From: Paenibacillus sp. VTT E-133291
Lineage (GTDB): Bacteria; Bacillota; Bacilli; Paenibacillales; Paenibacillaceae
Assembly (NCBI RefSeq): GCF_002264395.1
Contig: NZ_NFVA01000055.1
Location: 1 to 47,487 of the forward strand
Direction: 5' to 3'
DNA length: 47,487 nt
The position numbers and the translations under genes were made by a program. Shown here piece after piece: positions 25,072 through 32,617 of the stretch (positions are counted from its first letter, which is position 1; each line of letters starts with the position of its first letter). The notes below the pieces were generated by a model, which was given only the letters and a program-made list of their open reading frames with translations, did no database searches and was not told where the DNA came from.

Positions 25072-25854
25072 ATGAAGACAGAAGTTTACGGGCATTTTCA
25101 TCCCGATGAAAGACAATTTGTGGACAAGGCTTGGGAATGGGTTACCCATGCTGGAGAATATCATGAGACGAAACTGACCGAATTTCTAGATCCGCGCCAA
25201 GGATTTATTCTGCAAAGTCTCGTCAATCGGCATCCAGATGTTATCGTCAGATGGGAAGGCGGCCACCCTGAGGCAGAGCGGAAGCGAGCACTCATTGCGC
25301 CTGATTATCGTGATCTGGAACATGAGGACATGGAGCTGAAGGTTTTTGCGATAACCTCTGGGGAGCAAAAGTTTCTGGCGCTAGAGCATGGGGACTACAT
25401 GGGCTCTATTCTGGGTGTTGGAGTAAAACGTGGCAAAATCGGTGATATTCATGTTCTGGACGATGGTTGTCATGTGGTAGTAGCTGCTGATATTGCAGAT
25501 TATTTAGCCATGAATTTAACTGGAGTTCATCGAATACAGGTGAGCACGGAGGTACTGCCACTTTCTGCCTTGCGTAATAGTGAGGTGAAGCTGGAAATGA
25601 TGGATTTGACTGTAGCGTCCCTACGATTGGATGGCATTGCCGCAGATGTAACACGGCTTAGCCGAAGCAAAATTCTTGCTCCCATCAAGGCTGGACGCGT
25701 TCGGGTAAATTGGAAAGTGGAAGAAGACCCTTCCTGCGGACTTAAAGATGGTGACATGGTATCTATTCAAGGATTTGGTCGATTCAAGGTTCTAGAGGTC
25801 GGTAGTTTGACGAAAAAGGGCCGATACCGTGTTCAGGTTGGTAAATTTGTGTGA
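25072..25854 (+). CDS. ylmH: YlmH family S4-domain RNA-binding protein
   Basis: A 260-residue protein whose C-terminal S4 RNA-binding domain (about residues 180-255) contains RLDGIAADVTRLSRSKI, RVNWK and DGDMVSIQGFGRFKV. YlmH homologues bind the ribosome and have been linked to rescue or quality control of stalled translation and to division in streptococci. The ribosome binding site is weak (AGGCAGAAG). Start choice between GTG 25069 and ATG 25072 is uncertain. It is followed by a 228-bp spacer carrying the divIVA control region. Confidence 0.9.
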   Translation: MKTEVYGHFHPDERQFVDKAWEWVTHAGEYHETKLTEFLDPRQGFILQSLVNRHPDVIVRWEGGHPEAERKRALIAPDYRDLEHEDMELKVFAITSGEQKFLALEHGDYMGSILGVGVKRGKIGDIHVLDDGCHVVVAADIADYLAMNLTGVHRIQVSTEVLPLSALRNSEVKLEMMDLTVASLRLDGIAADVTRLSRSKILAPIKAGRVRVNWKVEEDPSCGLKDGDMVSIQGFGRFKVLEVGSLTKKGRYRVQVGKFV

Positions 25855-25861
25855 ATCCCTT

Positions 25862-25945
25862 GCAGGAATCCGGCTTTACTTGTCGAAATTGATTATTTCG
25901 AGGGAATCAAACATTTTTAAAGCAGGACGCCGATATTTTATAGAA
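25862..25945 (+). promoter_or_regulatory. Paired GCAGGA elements with a perfect Spo0A box, upstream of divIVA
   Basis: GCAGGA occurs at 25862 and again 60 bp later at 25922. Each is followed by CCG, a T-rich stretch and a GAA: TTGTCGAA at 25880-25887 in the first and TATAGAA in the second. TTGTCGAA is an exact Spo0A box. Together they look like a duplicated control element rather than coding sequence. Confidence 0.4.
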
Positions 25946-25975
25946 GAGGCGAACCATGAATGGCAGTTGGAGCGT

Positions 25976-25984
25976 TGATATAAT
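25976..25984 (+). promoter_or_regulatory. Extended -10 promoter for divIVA
   Basis: TGATATAAT is an extended -10 element (TGn followed by TATAAT at 25979-25984). The -35 region is poor (ATGAAT), as is common for extended -10 promoters. It is about 100 bp upstream of the divIVA start. Confidence 0.55.
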
Positions 25985-26082
25985 CCTCTGCCTTTACTTG
26001 AAGTACAGTCTTGCTTCTTTGTCTGCTGCGCAGGGTTGGTTCAGAGACTTAGAAGGTCCGAAATTTCTAGGAGGTGCACAGC

Positions 26083-26595
26083 ATGCCATTAACACCGCTC
26101 GATATACATAACAAGGAGTTCTCTCGGAGACTTCGCGGTTATGATGAGGACGAGGTCAACGAATTTCTGGATCAAGTCATTAAGGATTACGAAAGTGTCA
26201 TCCGTGAGAACAAAGAGCTGCAGAATCAGCTTTTGTCCATTCAAGAGCGTTTAGATCATTTTGTGAATATTGAAGAGAGTTTATCGAAAACGATCTTAGT
26301 CGCTCAGGAAGCGGCGGATGATGTGAAGAACAACTCCAAGAAGGAATCGCAGCTCATTATCAAGGAAGCGGAAAAGAACGCGGATCGGATTATTAACGAA
26401 GCGTTATCCAAATCCCGTAAGGTTGCTATTGAGACTGAAGAATTGCGCAAGCAAGCTTCGATCTATCGCACTCGTTTTCGCACATTGGTGGAAGCACAGC
26501 TTGAGCTGTTGTCTCAGGATGACTGGAATGCCTTGGAGAGTCGTGAGGCAAGCGAGAGCGTAACTTTTAAGGATGATGTTCTACATCGTATCTGA
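26083..26595 (+). CDS. divIVA: Septum site-determining/polar protein DivIVA
   Basis: A coiled-coil scaffold that recognises negatively curved membrane at poles and septa. The 170-residue protein has the conserved membrane-binding N-terminus MPLTPLDIHNKEFSRRLRGY, then DEDEVNEFLDQVIKDYE. Long coiled-coil heptads follow (about residues 28-150), rich in E, K, A and L. ATG 26083 sits 7-8 bp after AGGAGGTG; the upstream GTG 26074 overlaps that site. Position at the end of the ylm block, just before ileS, is conserved in Firmicutes. Confidence 0.95.
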   Translation: MPLTPLDIHNKEFSRRLRGYDEDEVNEFLDQVIKDYESVIRENKELQNQLLSIQERLDHFVNIEESLSKTILVAQEAADDVKNNSKKESQLIIKEAEKNADRIINEALSKSRKVAIETEELRKQASIYRTRFRTLVEAQLELLSQDDWNALESREASESVTFKDDVLHRI

Positions 26596-26668
26596 TGCAT
26601 TATGACGATTGAATGCTGATTTGGTGTGTGATTAGGCCAGATCTGGGGCTTAATGGTCTTCGATCAGA

Positions 26669-26760
26669 TTAGAGGGAATTCCCTCTAATTTATAATTTCA
26701 TGCTAAAATCGGCTAAATAGAGGGAGTTATTCCCTCTATTTTTATTTTCCGCTAAAATCG
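26669..26760 (+). repeat. AGAGGGA palindrome repeat pair; second copy may terminate divIVA
   Basis: TTAGAGGGAATTCCCTCTAA (26669-26688) is a perfect palindrome. About 49 bp later comes AATAGAGGGA/TCCCTCTATT (26716-26740), followed by TTTATTTT. Each is followed by GCTAAAATCG (26702-26711 and 26751-26760), exactly 49 bp apart. The second hairpin with its T-rich tail could act as the divIVA terminator. Related elements lie at 35663-35845. Confidence 0.75.
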
Positions 26761-26822
26761 ATCATAATAAAGTATTCAGCCTACACTGGTATACTCCTAA
26801 TTGCGGATTTCGCTAGCGGTTG

Positions 26823-26851
26823 TTGACATTTAGACTTAAAAAGTCTATAAA
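26823..26851 (+). promoter_or_regulatory. ileS promoter with palindrome in the spacer
   Basis: TTGACA (26823-26828) and TATAAA (26846-26851) are 17 bp apart. Between and overlapping them is the inverted repeat TAGACTT/AAGTCTA (26831-26847), a possible operator. A second TATAAT lies at 26865-26870 with a poor -35. It drives the T-box leader. Confidence 0.65.
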
Positions 26852-26879
26852 TAGAACATATCTGTATAATGTATATATG

Positions 26880-27179
26880 TATTCGATGACGGGACAAGTA
26901 CGACAAGGTAACGTTCTCCAGAGAGTCGGCGATTGCTGAGAGCCGATTGTTCGAACCCTGCCGGAAGATCTTCCCCTAGAAGTTAAGCTGAAGCGTTGAT
27001 CGTGCGTAAGCTTAGCCGTCTGCCGGACGTTACACCGGACCTGTGCATGAGATTTACGCACAGGACTGAGATTGTGCTGAATACATTCCCCTTAAGGATG
27101 TGCTCATGCGCAGAATTAGGGTGGTATCGCGAGCGTTGTCTCGCCCCTTTGGGGGTGGGATGACGCTTATTTTGTTGTT
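26880..27179 (+). promoter_or_regulatory. T-box leader (isoleucine) controlling ileS
   Basis: Stem I begins around GGGACAAGTACG, with the AGTA side of the specifier loop at 26897-26900. It contains the distal motif GAGAGTCGGCGATTGCTGAG and ends GGAAGATCTTCCCC. ATC at 26968-26970 is the likely specifier codon (isoleucine). A stem CCTGTGC/GCACAGG (stem III) follows. The conserved T-box AGGGTGGTATCGCG is at 27118-27131. Uncharged tRNA-Ile should stabilise the antiterminator and allow ileS transcription. The overlapping terminator is listed separately. Confidence 0.9.
27133..27179 (+). terminator. T-box-controlled terminator upstream of ileS
   Basis: GCGTTGTCTCGCCCC (27133-27147) pairs with GGGGTGGGATGACGC (27152-27166), using several G-T wobbles around a TTTG loop. 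TTATTTTGTTGTT follows. The 5' arm directly follows the T-box sequence, as expected for a competing antiterminator. Confidence 0.85.
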
Positions 27180-27480
27180 CCGGGGTGGCCATCCCCCTAA
27201 ATCCCCCTTTCTAAGGGGGACCCCAAGGGCTGCCGCCCTCTGGACACCGGCAATGTAAAGCCTCGTGCATATAGGTACGGTGGTGGAAGCGAACGGACTC
27301 ATGTGGCTGAAGGAGCGGCCCTTCTTAGGCTCCCCTGGCAGGTTAGCCTGCGGGGCCTTCACTGCTAGAGCAGACCGGCGTTTCACTCGCCGCTCCATGT
27401 GGCACCCCGAGCCAGTGCTGCCCTACGGGATCGCGGCTCGGATGCCTGAGATAAAGCGTGCCGCTTACGGCTTTACAGAC
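27180..27480. repeat. GC-rich structured insertion between T-box terminator and ileS
   Basis: This block is clearly richer in G+C than its flanks and packed with hairpins. These include GGGGTGGCCATCCCC at its start, CCCCCTT/AAGGGGG, GGGCTGCCGCCC, GCAGG/CCTGC, CGGCG/CGCCG, and GAGCC/GGCTC. TGTAAAGCC (27254-27262) and GGCTTTACA (27469-27477) are perfect inverted repeats that could bound a 224-bp element. Open frames on both strands read as low-complexity arginine/glycine/proline sequence and look spurious. No transposase is present. It may be a non-autonomous mobile or repeat element, or an extra regulatory RNA. Confidence 0.55.
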
Positions 27481-27506
27481 TAAACCATGAAAGGATTGAC
27501 CATCAC

Positions 27507-30500
27507 ATGCAAAAAGTAGATGTCAAAGAAAAAGCGCGGGCAAGAGATGTCCGCATACTGAAGAAATGGAGCGACGAAAATACGTTCCGTAAATCCATGG
27601 AGAATCGTGAAGGACGTCCGAACTATGTATTTTACGAAGGTCCCCCTACAGCCAATGGTGCTCCGCATATCGGGCACGTGCTGGGCCGTGTAATCAAGGA
27701 TTTCATCGGTCGTTACCAAACGATGAAAGGCTACCGCGTGGTTCGTAAAGCCGGCTGGGATACACATGGTCTGCCAGTAGAACTAGGTGTACAAAAGAAG
27801 CTTGGCATCTCCGGCAAACAAGAGATCGAGGAATATGGTGTAGAAAAATTCATTCAGGAATGTAAAGACAGCGTCTTTGGTTATGAGAAGCAATGGCGCG
27901 AGTTTACTGAGGGTATCGGATACTGGACGGATCTGGATAATCCTTACGTAACTTTGGATAACACGTATATTGAGAGCGTGTGGAACATCTTGGCTACTGT
28001 GCATGACAAAGGATTGCTCTACCGCGGACACCGCGTTAGTCCTTACTGCCCAAGCTGTCAGACTACCCTAAGCTCCCATGAAGTAGCCCAAGGCTACAAG
28101 ACCGTCAAGGATCTCAGTGCGACTGCAAAGTTCAAACTGGATGACAGTGGAGACTATGTACTAGCTTGGACGACTACACCATGGACGCTGCCAGCACATA
28201 TGGCGTTAGCCATGAACCCTGACATGGATTATGTACGTGTACAACAAGAAGATGGTATCTACATTGTTGCCAAAAATTTGGTGGAGGAAGTAATGAAAGG
28301 CGAGCACACAGTCCTTTCTACACATAAAGGTTCCGAGTTTATCGGCAAAACTTACGCTCCTCCATTCGGATACATCAAGGCAGAGAAAAGCAATGTCATC
28401 GTAGGTGCTTCCTTCGTTACAGATTCCAGTGGTACAGGGATTGTTCACATGGCACCAGCGCATGGCGAAGATGACTACAAGACTTGCCGCGAGAACGGCA
28501 TCAGCTTCGTGAACGTGGTTGATAACTCCGGTAAGTATACGGATGTAGTGTCTGATTTTGCTGGACGCTTCGTGAAGGATTGCGATTTGGATATCGTTAA
28601 AGCTTTGTCTGAAAAAGGACTGCTTTACGGCAAAGAAAAATACGAGCACAGCTATCCGTTCTGCTGGCGTTGTGATACACCACTCTTGTACTACGCAACA
28701 GACAGCTGGTTCATCAACACTACAGCGATCAAAGATCAGCTGATTGCTAACAACAACAGCGTAGATTGGTATCCTGAGCATGTACGTGAAGGCCGTTTCG
28801 GGAAGTTCCTGGATGAACTGGTGGACTGGAATATCAGCCGTAATCGTTACTGGGGCACACCGCTTAATGTTTGGGTATGTCAAGAAACGGGCAAAGAGTT
28901 CGCTCCACACAGCATTGAAGAACTGAGAGCGATGGCGATTGGCGATGTACCTGAGGATATCGAGCTGCATAAGCCTTTTGTAGATAAGATCAAGCTGCGC
29001 AGTCCTTTCAGCGAAGGTGCAGAGATGGTTCGCACACCGGAGGTTATCGATGTTTGGTTCGATAGTGGTTCGATGCCATTTGCGCAAAGTCATTATCCAT
29101 TTGAGAACGAGGATAAGCTGAATGATCAATATCCAGCAGATATGATCTGTGAAGGGATCGATCAGACACGTGGATGGTTCTATAGCTTACTAGCTGTATC
29201 TACCTTGTTTAAAGGTAAAGCTCCATATAAAGCTGTTATTGCTCACGGTCATATCCTTGATGAGAATGGTCAAAAAATGTCCAAATCAAAAGGCAATGTT
29301 ATTGATCCTTGGGATATCATGAACGATTACGGCACGGATGCTTTCCGTTGGGCAATTCTGTCCGATAGTGCACCGTGGAATAACAAACGTTTCTCTCGTG
29401 GTCTTGTAGGGGAAACCAAATCCAAAGTTGTAGATACACTGGTGAATACGCATGCGTTCTTGACGCTTTATGCAGGCATCGATGGTTATGATCCTGCCGA
29501 TCATCCTTTTAAAGTATCGGAACATAAGCTGGACCGCTGGATTTTGTCCCGTCTGAACAGCTTGATTCTTTTGGTAGACAAAGGACTTGCAGTAAATGAC
29601 TTCGTGAATACATCCAAAGGTATTGAGAACTTTATAGATGAGCTGAGCAACTGGTATATCCGTCGTTCCCGTGACCGTTTCTGGGGTAGTGGTCTAGGTG
29701 AAGATAAGCTGGATGCTTACCGTACACTGACTCATGTGCTTTTAAAGACAGCGTCTTTGATGGCTCCATTTACACCGATGTTGTCTGAAGATATCTTCAC
29801 GAACCTTGGCGGCGGAGAAAGTGTGCATTTAGCAGATTATCCGGTTGCTGATGAAAGCTTGATCGATAAAGAGCTGGAAGAGGATATGGAAAGTGCGAGA
29901 CAAATTGTTGAGCTGGCGCGTAATGTGCGTAACGAAACAGGCATTAAGAATCGTCAACCGCTGTCTGAGCTGATCGTTTCGATGAACCGCGACTTTCATT
30001 TGGCTGAGTATGAAGAGATCATTAAAGACGAGATCAACATCAAGAACATCGTGCTAGAGACTAGCGACAGTGGATTTGTTGACTTCACACTCAAGCTGAA
30101 TCTTAAAGTTGCGGGTAAAAAATACGGTAAAAACGTCGGCTTCCTGCAAGGCTTCCTGAAAGCTTTGGATAGTGACTCCACCCGCAAAGCGGTGCAAGAC
30201 GGCTCAATCGCGATTGCGACACCAGAGGGAGAAGAGCTGGTGATCACTTCTGATGAGCTACTCGTTGAAAAAGAAGCTAAAGCAGGTTTCGCTGCAGCTT
30301 CCGGATATGGAATTACGGTTGCGCTCAATACTGAAATCACACCTGAGCTTGAACAAGAAGGCTGGGTTCGTGAGATCATTCGTGCGGTTCAAGATTACCG
30401 TAAACGTTTGGATCTGCCGATCGAGAAACGGATCGCACTCACGCTGAATGTAGACGATGAGCTTAAAGCAGCAGTTACAGCCTTTGAGAATGTATTGCGA

Positions 30501-30599
30501 GACAATGTACTTGTAACTACGGTTGATTTTGGCGGAGAACATGCTTTTGAATCGGTAGATGTCGGTGGTAAATCCATCGGTATTCATATTGGAGCGTAA
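27507..30599 (+). CDS. ileS: Isoleucine--tRNA ligase, type 2 (IleS2-like)
   Basis: A class I aminoacyl-tRNA synthetase that charges tRNA-Ile and edits mischarged valine. It is 1030 residues long. The GPPTANGAPHIGH signature holds HIGH at 54-57, KMSKS is at 590-594, and TTPWTLPAHMALA belongs to the CP1 editing domain. The length, the YEGPPTANG signature and the absence of a C-terminal cysteine cluster place it with the eukaryote-like type 2 enzymes, many of which tolerate mupirocin, rather than the roughly 920-residue type 1 enzyme of B. subtilis. The AAAGGA site is rather far (13 nt) from the ATG. Control is by the upstream T-box. Confidence 0.95.
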   Translation: MQKVDVKEKARARDVRILKKWSDENTFRKSMENREGRPNYVFYEGPPTANGAPHIGHVLGRVIKDFIGRYQTMKGYRVVRKAGWDTHGLPVELGVQKKLGISGKQEIEEYGVEKFIQECKDSVFGYEKQWREFTEGIGYWTDLDNPYVTLDNTYIESVWNILATVHDKGLLYRGHRVSPYCPSCQTTLSSHEVAQGYKTVKDLSATAKFKLDDSGDYVLAWTTTPWTLPAHMALAMNPDMDYVRVQQEDGIYIVAKNLVEEVMKGEHTVLSTHKGSEFIGKTYAPPFGYIKAEKSNVIVGASFVTDSSGTGIVHMAPAHGEDDYKTCRENGISFVNVVDNSGKYTDVVSDFAGRFVKDCDLDIVKALSEKGLLYGKEKYEHSYPFCWRCDTPLLYYATDSWFINTTAIKDQLIANNNSVDWYPEHVREGRFGKFLDELVDWNISRNRYWGTPLNVWVCQETGKEFAPHSIEELRAMAIGDVPEDIELHKPFVDKIKLRSPFSEGAEMVRTPEVIDVWFDSGSMPFAQSHYPFENEDKLNDQYPADMICEGIDQTRGWFYSLLAVSTLFKGKAPYKAVIAHGHILDENGQKMSKSKGNVIDPWDIMNDYGTDAFRWAILSDSAPWNNKRFSRGLVGETKSKVVDTLVNTHAFLTLYAGIDGYDPADHPFKVSEHKLDRWILSRLNSLILLVDKGLAVNDFVNTSKGIENFIDELSNWYIRRSRDRFWGSGLGEDKLDAYRTLTHVLLKTASLMAPFTPMLSEDIFTNLGGGESVHLADYPVADESLIDKELEEDMESARQIVELARNVRNETGIKNRQPLSELIVSMNRDFHLAEYEEIIKDEINIKNIVLETSDSGFVDFTLKLNLKVAGKKYGKNVGFLQGFLKALDSDSTRKAVQDGSIAIATPEGEELVITSDELLVEKEAKAGFAAASGYGITVALNTEITPELEQEGWVREIIRAVQDYRKRLDLPIEKRIALTLNVDDELKAAVTAFENVLRDNVLVTTVDFGGEHAFESVDVGGKSIGIHIGA

Positions 30600-30639
30600 A
30601 TCTGCATTACCTGTCCCAAAACAGCATATACTAGCGGCA

Positions 30640-30699
30640 CAAGTGTAAACAGAGAACTTCTGTTTATGCGGGAAATATAGTCTTTATATTTCGCCCGCA
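30640..30699 (-). repeat. Dispersed hairpin repeat, copy 3 (inverted, shortened)
   Basis: On the + strand it reads CAAGTGTAAAC, a TAAACAG/CTGTTTA stem, then TTTATGCGGGAAATATA. This matches the reverse complement of the 14172-14275 copy at both ends (CAAGTATAAAC and GTTTAAGCGAGAAATATA), but the central palindrome has been lost. A second stem, GCGGGAAATATA with TATATTTCGCCCGC, follows. It lies between ileS and its terminator. Confidence 0.5.
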
Positions 30700-30704
30700 A
30701 AAAT

Positions 30705-30758
30705 AACGAGCCCCGTGCTCAAGGAGATTCATTCTCTTTGACCGGGCTCGTTTACTTT
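30705..30758 (+). terminator. Terminator after ileS
   Basis: AACGAGCCC (30705-30713) pairs with GGGCTCGTT (30744-30752), with an inner CAAGGAGA/TCTTTG pairing, followed by a short T-rich stretch (TTTACTTT). Confidence 0.8.
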
Positions 30759-30793
30759 GTGGCGAATATAGACGTATGAGAGGAGCTGTGGCT

Positions 30794-31225
30794 GTGGAGG
30801 ATCAGAAGAACAGAATCTCCGTCAAGACATCCGACAACAAGAACAGCCCAGATAAGGGAGCGGAGAAAAAGGTTATTCCTGAGGAAAACCCTGAGCGTTT
30901 AACAGCAGATCATCGTAATCCAGAAGATATTCCACTGGAAGAAAAAATGAATACGATGTATCGATTAACCTTTGAATGGGCTAATATATTGGAGAAATCA
31001 CGAATTTATCAATATACAGAGCTGTTACATTCACCTTGGACTTTAATTTGGAAAAATATCTTATATGGAACGGCTCGTGGCGTTGGGATCGCGCTAGGCT
31101 TTACTTTTTTTGCAGCAACGATCATTTATGTCCTTCAGGGGCTAGGAGCCTTGAATCTGCCGATCATCGGAGATTATATTGCGGATATTGTACGAATTGT
31201 ACAGCGTCAGCTGGAATTCAAATAG
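30794..31225 (+). CDS. DUF5665-like membrane protein
   Basis: A protein of about 143 residues. It has a hydrophilic, lysine/glutamate-rich N-terminal half and a C-terminal domain, YTELLHSPWTLIWKNILYGT, followed by one or two membrane segments (about residues 92-115) and IIGDYIADIVRIVQRQL. This C-terminal pattern is that of DUF5665, a family of unknown function found in spore-forming Firmicutes. I prefer GTG 30794, which is 8 nt after AGGAG; ATG 30776 and GTG 30788 are also in frame. It is a single-gene unit between two terminated regions. Confidence 0.7.
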   Translation: MEDQKNRISVKTSDNKNSPDKGAEKKVIPEENPERLTADHRNPEDIPLEEKMNTMYRLTFEWANILEKSRIYQYTELLHSPWTLIWKNILYGTARGVGIALGFTFFAATIIYVLQGLGALNLPIIGDYIADIVRIVQRQLEFK

Positions 31226-31240
31226 CTTTTAAAGTGGTCT

Positions 31241-31471
31241 TTACTCCGGTTGTAGGGTGATTAGGGTTCGGTCTATTTTCTTAGGTGTATTTACCCAGCC
31301 TTGGGCTTCTACGTTTCTCCTCAGTCCGTATCTTTCGTTCTTTAATCTTTGGAGAGGGCTGCACTGCTTTTTTTTCTTGTGTATGATACGCAAACCTCTC
31401 ATTAATAATAAATATCGTCTATCATCTTCATGACTGAGTTTCTGTACATTTTTAAAATACTCCTGATTCAC
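31241..31471 (-). CDS. Hypothetical small basic protein (doubtful)
   Basis: A 76-residue frame starting at GTG on the minus strand, 11 nt after AAGGAG. It is rich in K and R (RRYLLLMRGLRIIHKKKKQ) and has no recognised motif. It occupies most of the 31226-31570 gap, which otherwise shows nothing clear. It lies downstream of the yteA terminator and has no obvious promoter of its own. It could equally be chance; listed because the ribosome binding site and the gap it fills are suggestive. Confidence 0.3.
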   Translation of the reverse strand: MNQEYFKNVQKLSHEDDRRYLLLMRGLRIIHKKKKQCSPLQRLKNERYGLRRNVEAQGWVNTPKKIDRTLITLQPE

Positions 31472-31578
31472 TTACGTTACACTCCTTGTATGTCCATTTC
31501 TGCATCCGTTAGATCAGTTTACCAGCTGAATCTGAACATTTTCTTAACAAAATGACATAGAGCAGAAAAAATAAAAAA

Positions 31579-31620
31579 ACAGCGGGCCATTCCATCATGA
31601 TACTGGAACCGCGCGCTGTT
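31579..31620 (-). terminator. Terminator of yteA (minus strand)
   Basis: AACAGCGGGCCATTCCA (31579-31595) pairs imperfectly with TGGAACCGCGCGCTGTT (31604-31620). Read on the minus strand, the stem is followed by TTTTTTTATTTTTT (the A-rich stretch 31566-31578 on the + strand). It lies 25 bp past the yteA stop. Confidence 0.85.
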
Positions 31621-31644
31621 CATTTTCTTGTAGCGACAATGCTT

Positions 31645-32370
31645 TTACTCCTCGCCTTCGAGTGGATCAAGCATGAAACTTCCCTCGTCGCTATCCTTAT
31701 AACGCTCGTAGCTACGTCCCGGCACTACCATTAAATGATTACCTGTAATATCGGTAGCGATAAAGTTCTCCCAAGGCTCCACACAGCCTTCCAGCTCATC
31801 CGCTTCAATTTCCATATCATTATAGGAGTCAATATTATTGCCCTCCGCCATAGCGGGGGAATTGGAGCTGCCATAGCTTTCTACAATCTGCCAGGCATCC
31901 TCACCATCAAAGCCATTTTGATCCTCTCGTTCATCGAGACTAGTTCGCCCAAATGGAGGAGATAAAAATTCTTCTTCAATGGGCCGAGTAAAGGGTGCAT
32001 TTTGACGTGGGGCGTGCTCTTTAGAATAAAGTGTGGAGGGAATGGCGGATAGACGCTCAAAAGGGATCGGTTGACCGCTAGCCTTACATATCCCATAGGT
32101 GCCGTCATCCATGGCGGTGAGCGCAGCTTCAATATCATCTAACTCATGCTCGTCCCGCTCTAGCAGTGAAATATCCATGGAGCGGTTATACAAATCGGTG
32201 GCTGCATCTCCTGGATGGTTGTCATTCTCGGAAAGTTCTCCGGTGCCATCCCGCATGGATTCCTGTAAGCCGTAATTTTCATTATTCTGAAGCCTGTGCT
32301 GAATAGTATCACGGTCTTTTTCTAATCGGGCGCGCAGCTCTGAGAGCTGCTGTACTGTCAGGTGCGTCAT
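31645..32370 (-). CDS. yteA: YteA family (DksA/TraR-like) sporulation-associated protein
   Basis: A 241-residue protein with an N-terminal coiled-coil (residues 1-30) and the family motif NDNHPGDAATDLYNRSMDISL. A DksA-type finger region DDGTYGICKASGQPIPFERL follows, but only one cysteine (Cys95) is left of the usual four zinc ligands, so it probably does not bind zinc. The acidic C-terminal half is family-specific. YteA proteins are associated with sporulation in Bacillales. ATG is preceded by AAGGAG on the minus strand. It is the only clear gene in the window transcribed leftward, divergent from lspA. Confidence 0.85.
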   Translation of the reverse strand: MTHLTVQQLSELRARLEKDRDTIQHRLQNNENYGLQESMRDGTGELSENDNHPGDAATDLYNRSMDISLLERDEHELDDIEAALTAMDDGTYGICKASGQPIPFERLSAIPSTLYSKEHAPRQNAPFTRPIEEEFLSPPFGRTSLDEREDQNGFDGEDAWQIVESYGSSNSPAMAEGNNIDSYNDMEIEADELEGCVEPWENFIATDITGNHLMVVPGRSYERYKDSDEGSFMLDPLEGEE

Positions 32371-32520
32371 GATGAGTAAGCTCCTTTCTGTACTTTTTCT
32401 AAGAATCCTTCCGACTAACCAATTTGCACCGGATGGTTCTTTGTTAGGTTGACCTGAGAGGCGTTATTTTAGCGATGGAAAATAGTCCCCAAGATTAAGC
32501 GCCCGAGAGGTGTCACGCAA

Positions 32521-32550
32521 TAGACGATCTTCTAAGGGCTGTGCTACAAT
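32521..32550 (+). promoter_or_regulatory. Promoter for lspA-rluD
   Basis: TAGACG (32521-32526) and an extended -10 TGCTACAAT (32542-32550) are separated by 18 bp, about 70 bp before the lspA start. The 32371-32520 stretch must also contain the yteA promoter, which I could not place. Confidence 0.45.
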
Positions 32551-32617
32551 ATACAAGTCTTATAACAGTATTTGTACCGCATTTGGCGGGAAAAATAAGA
32601 ACGGAGTGACAACTTCT

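Noticed and set aside
27054..27398. 114-codon minus-strand frame and 27265-27483 plus-strand frame in the GC-rich block
   Set aside because: Low-complexity R/G/P-rich products without motifs, opposite frames overlap, and no ribosome binding sites; explained by GC-rich repeats. The first also runs antisense into the T-box.
28206..29129. 307-codon open frame antisense to ileS
   Set aside because: It lies wholly inside a clearly conserved gene, has no recognisable motif and no good ribosome binding site; a shadow of the coding frame.
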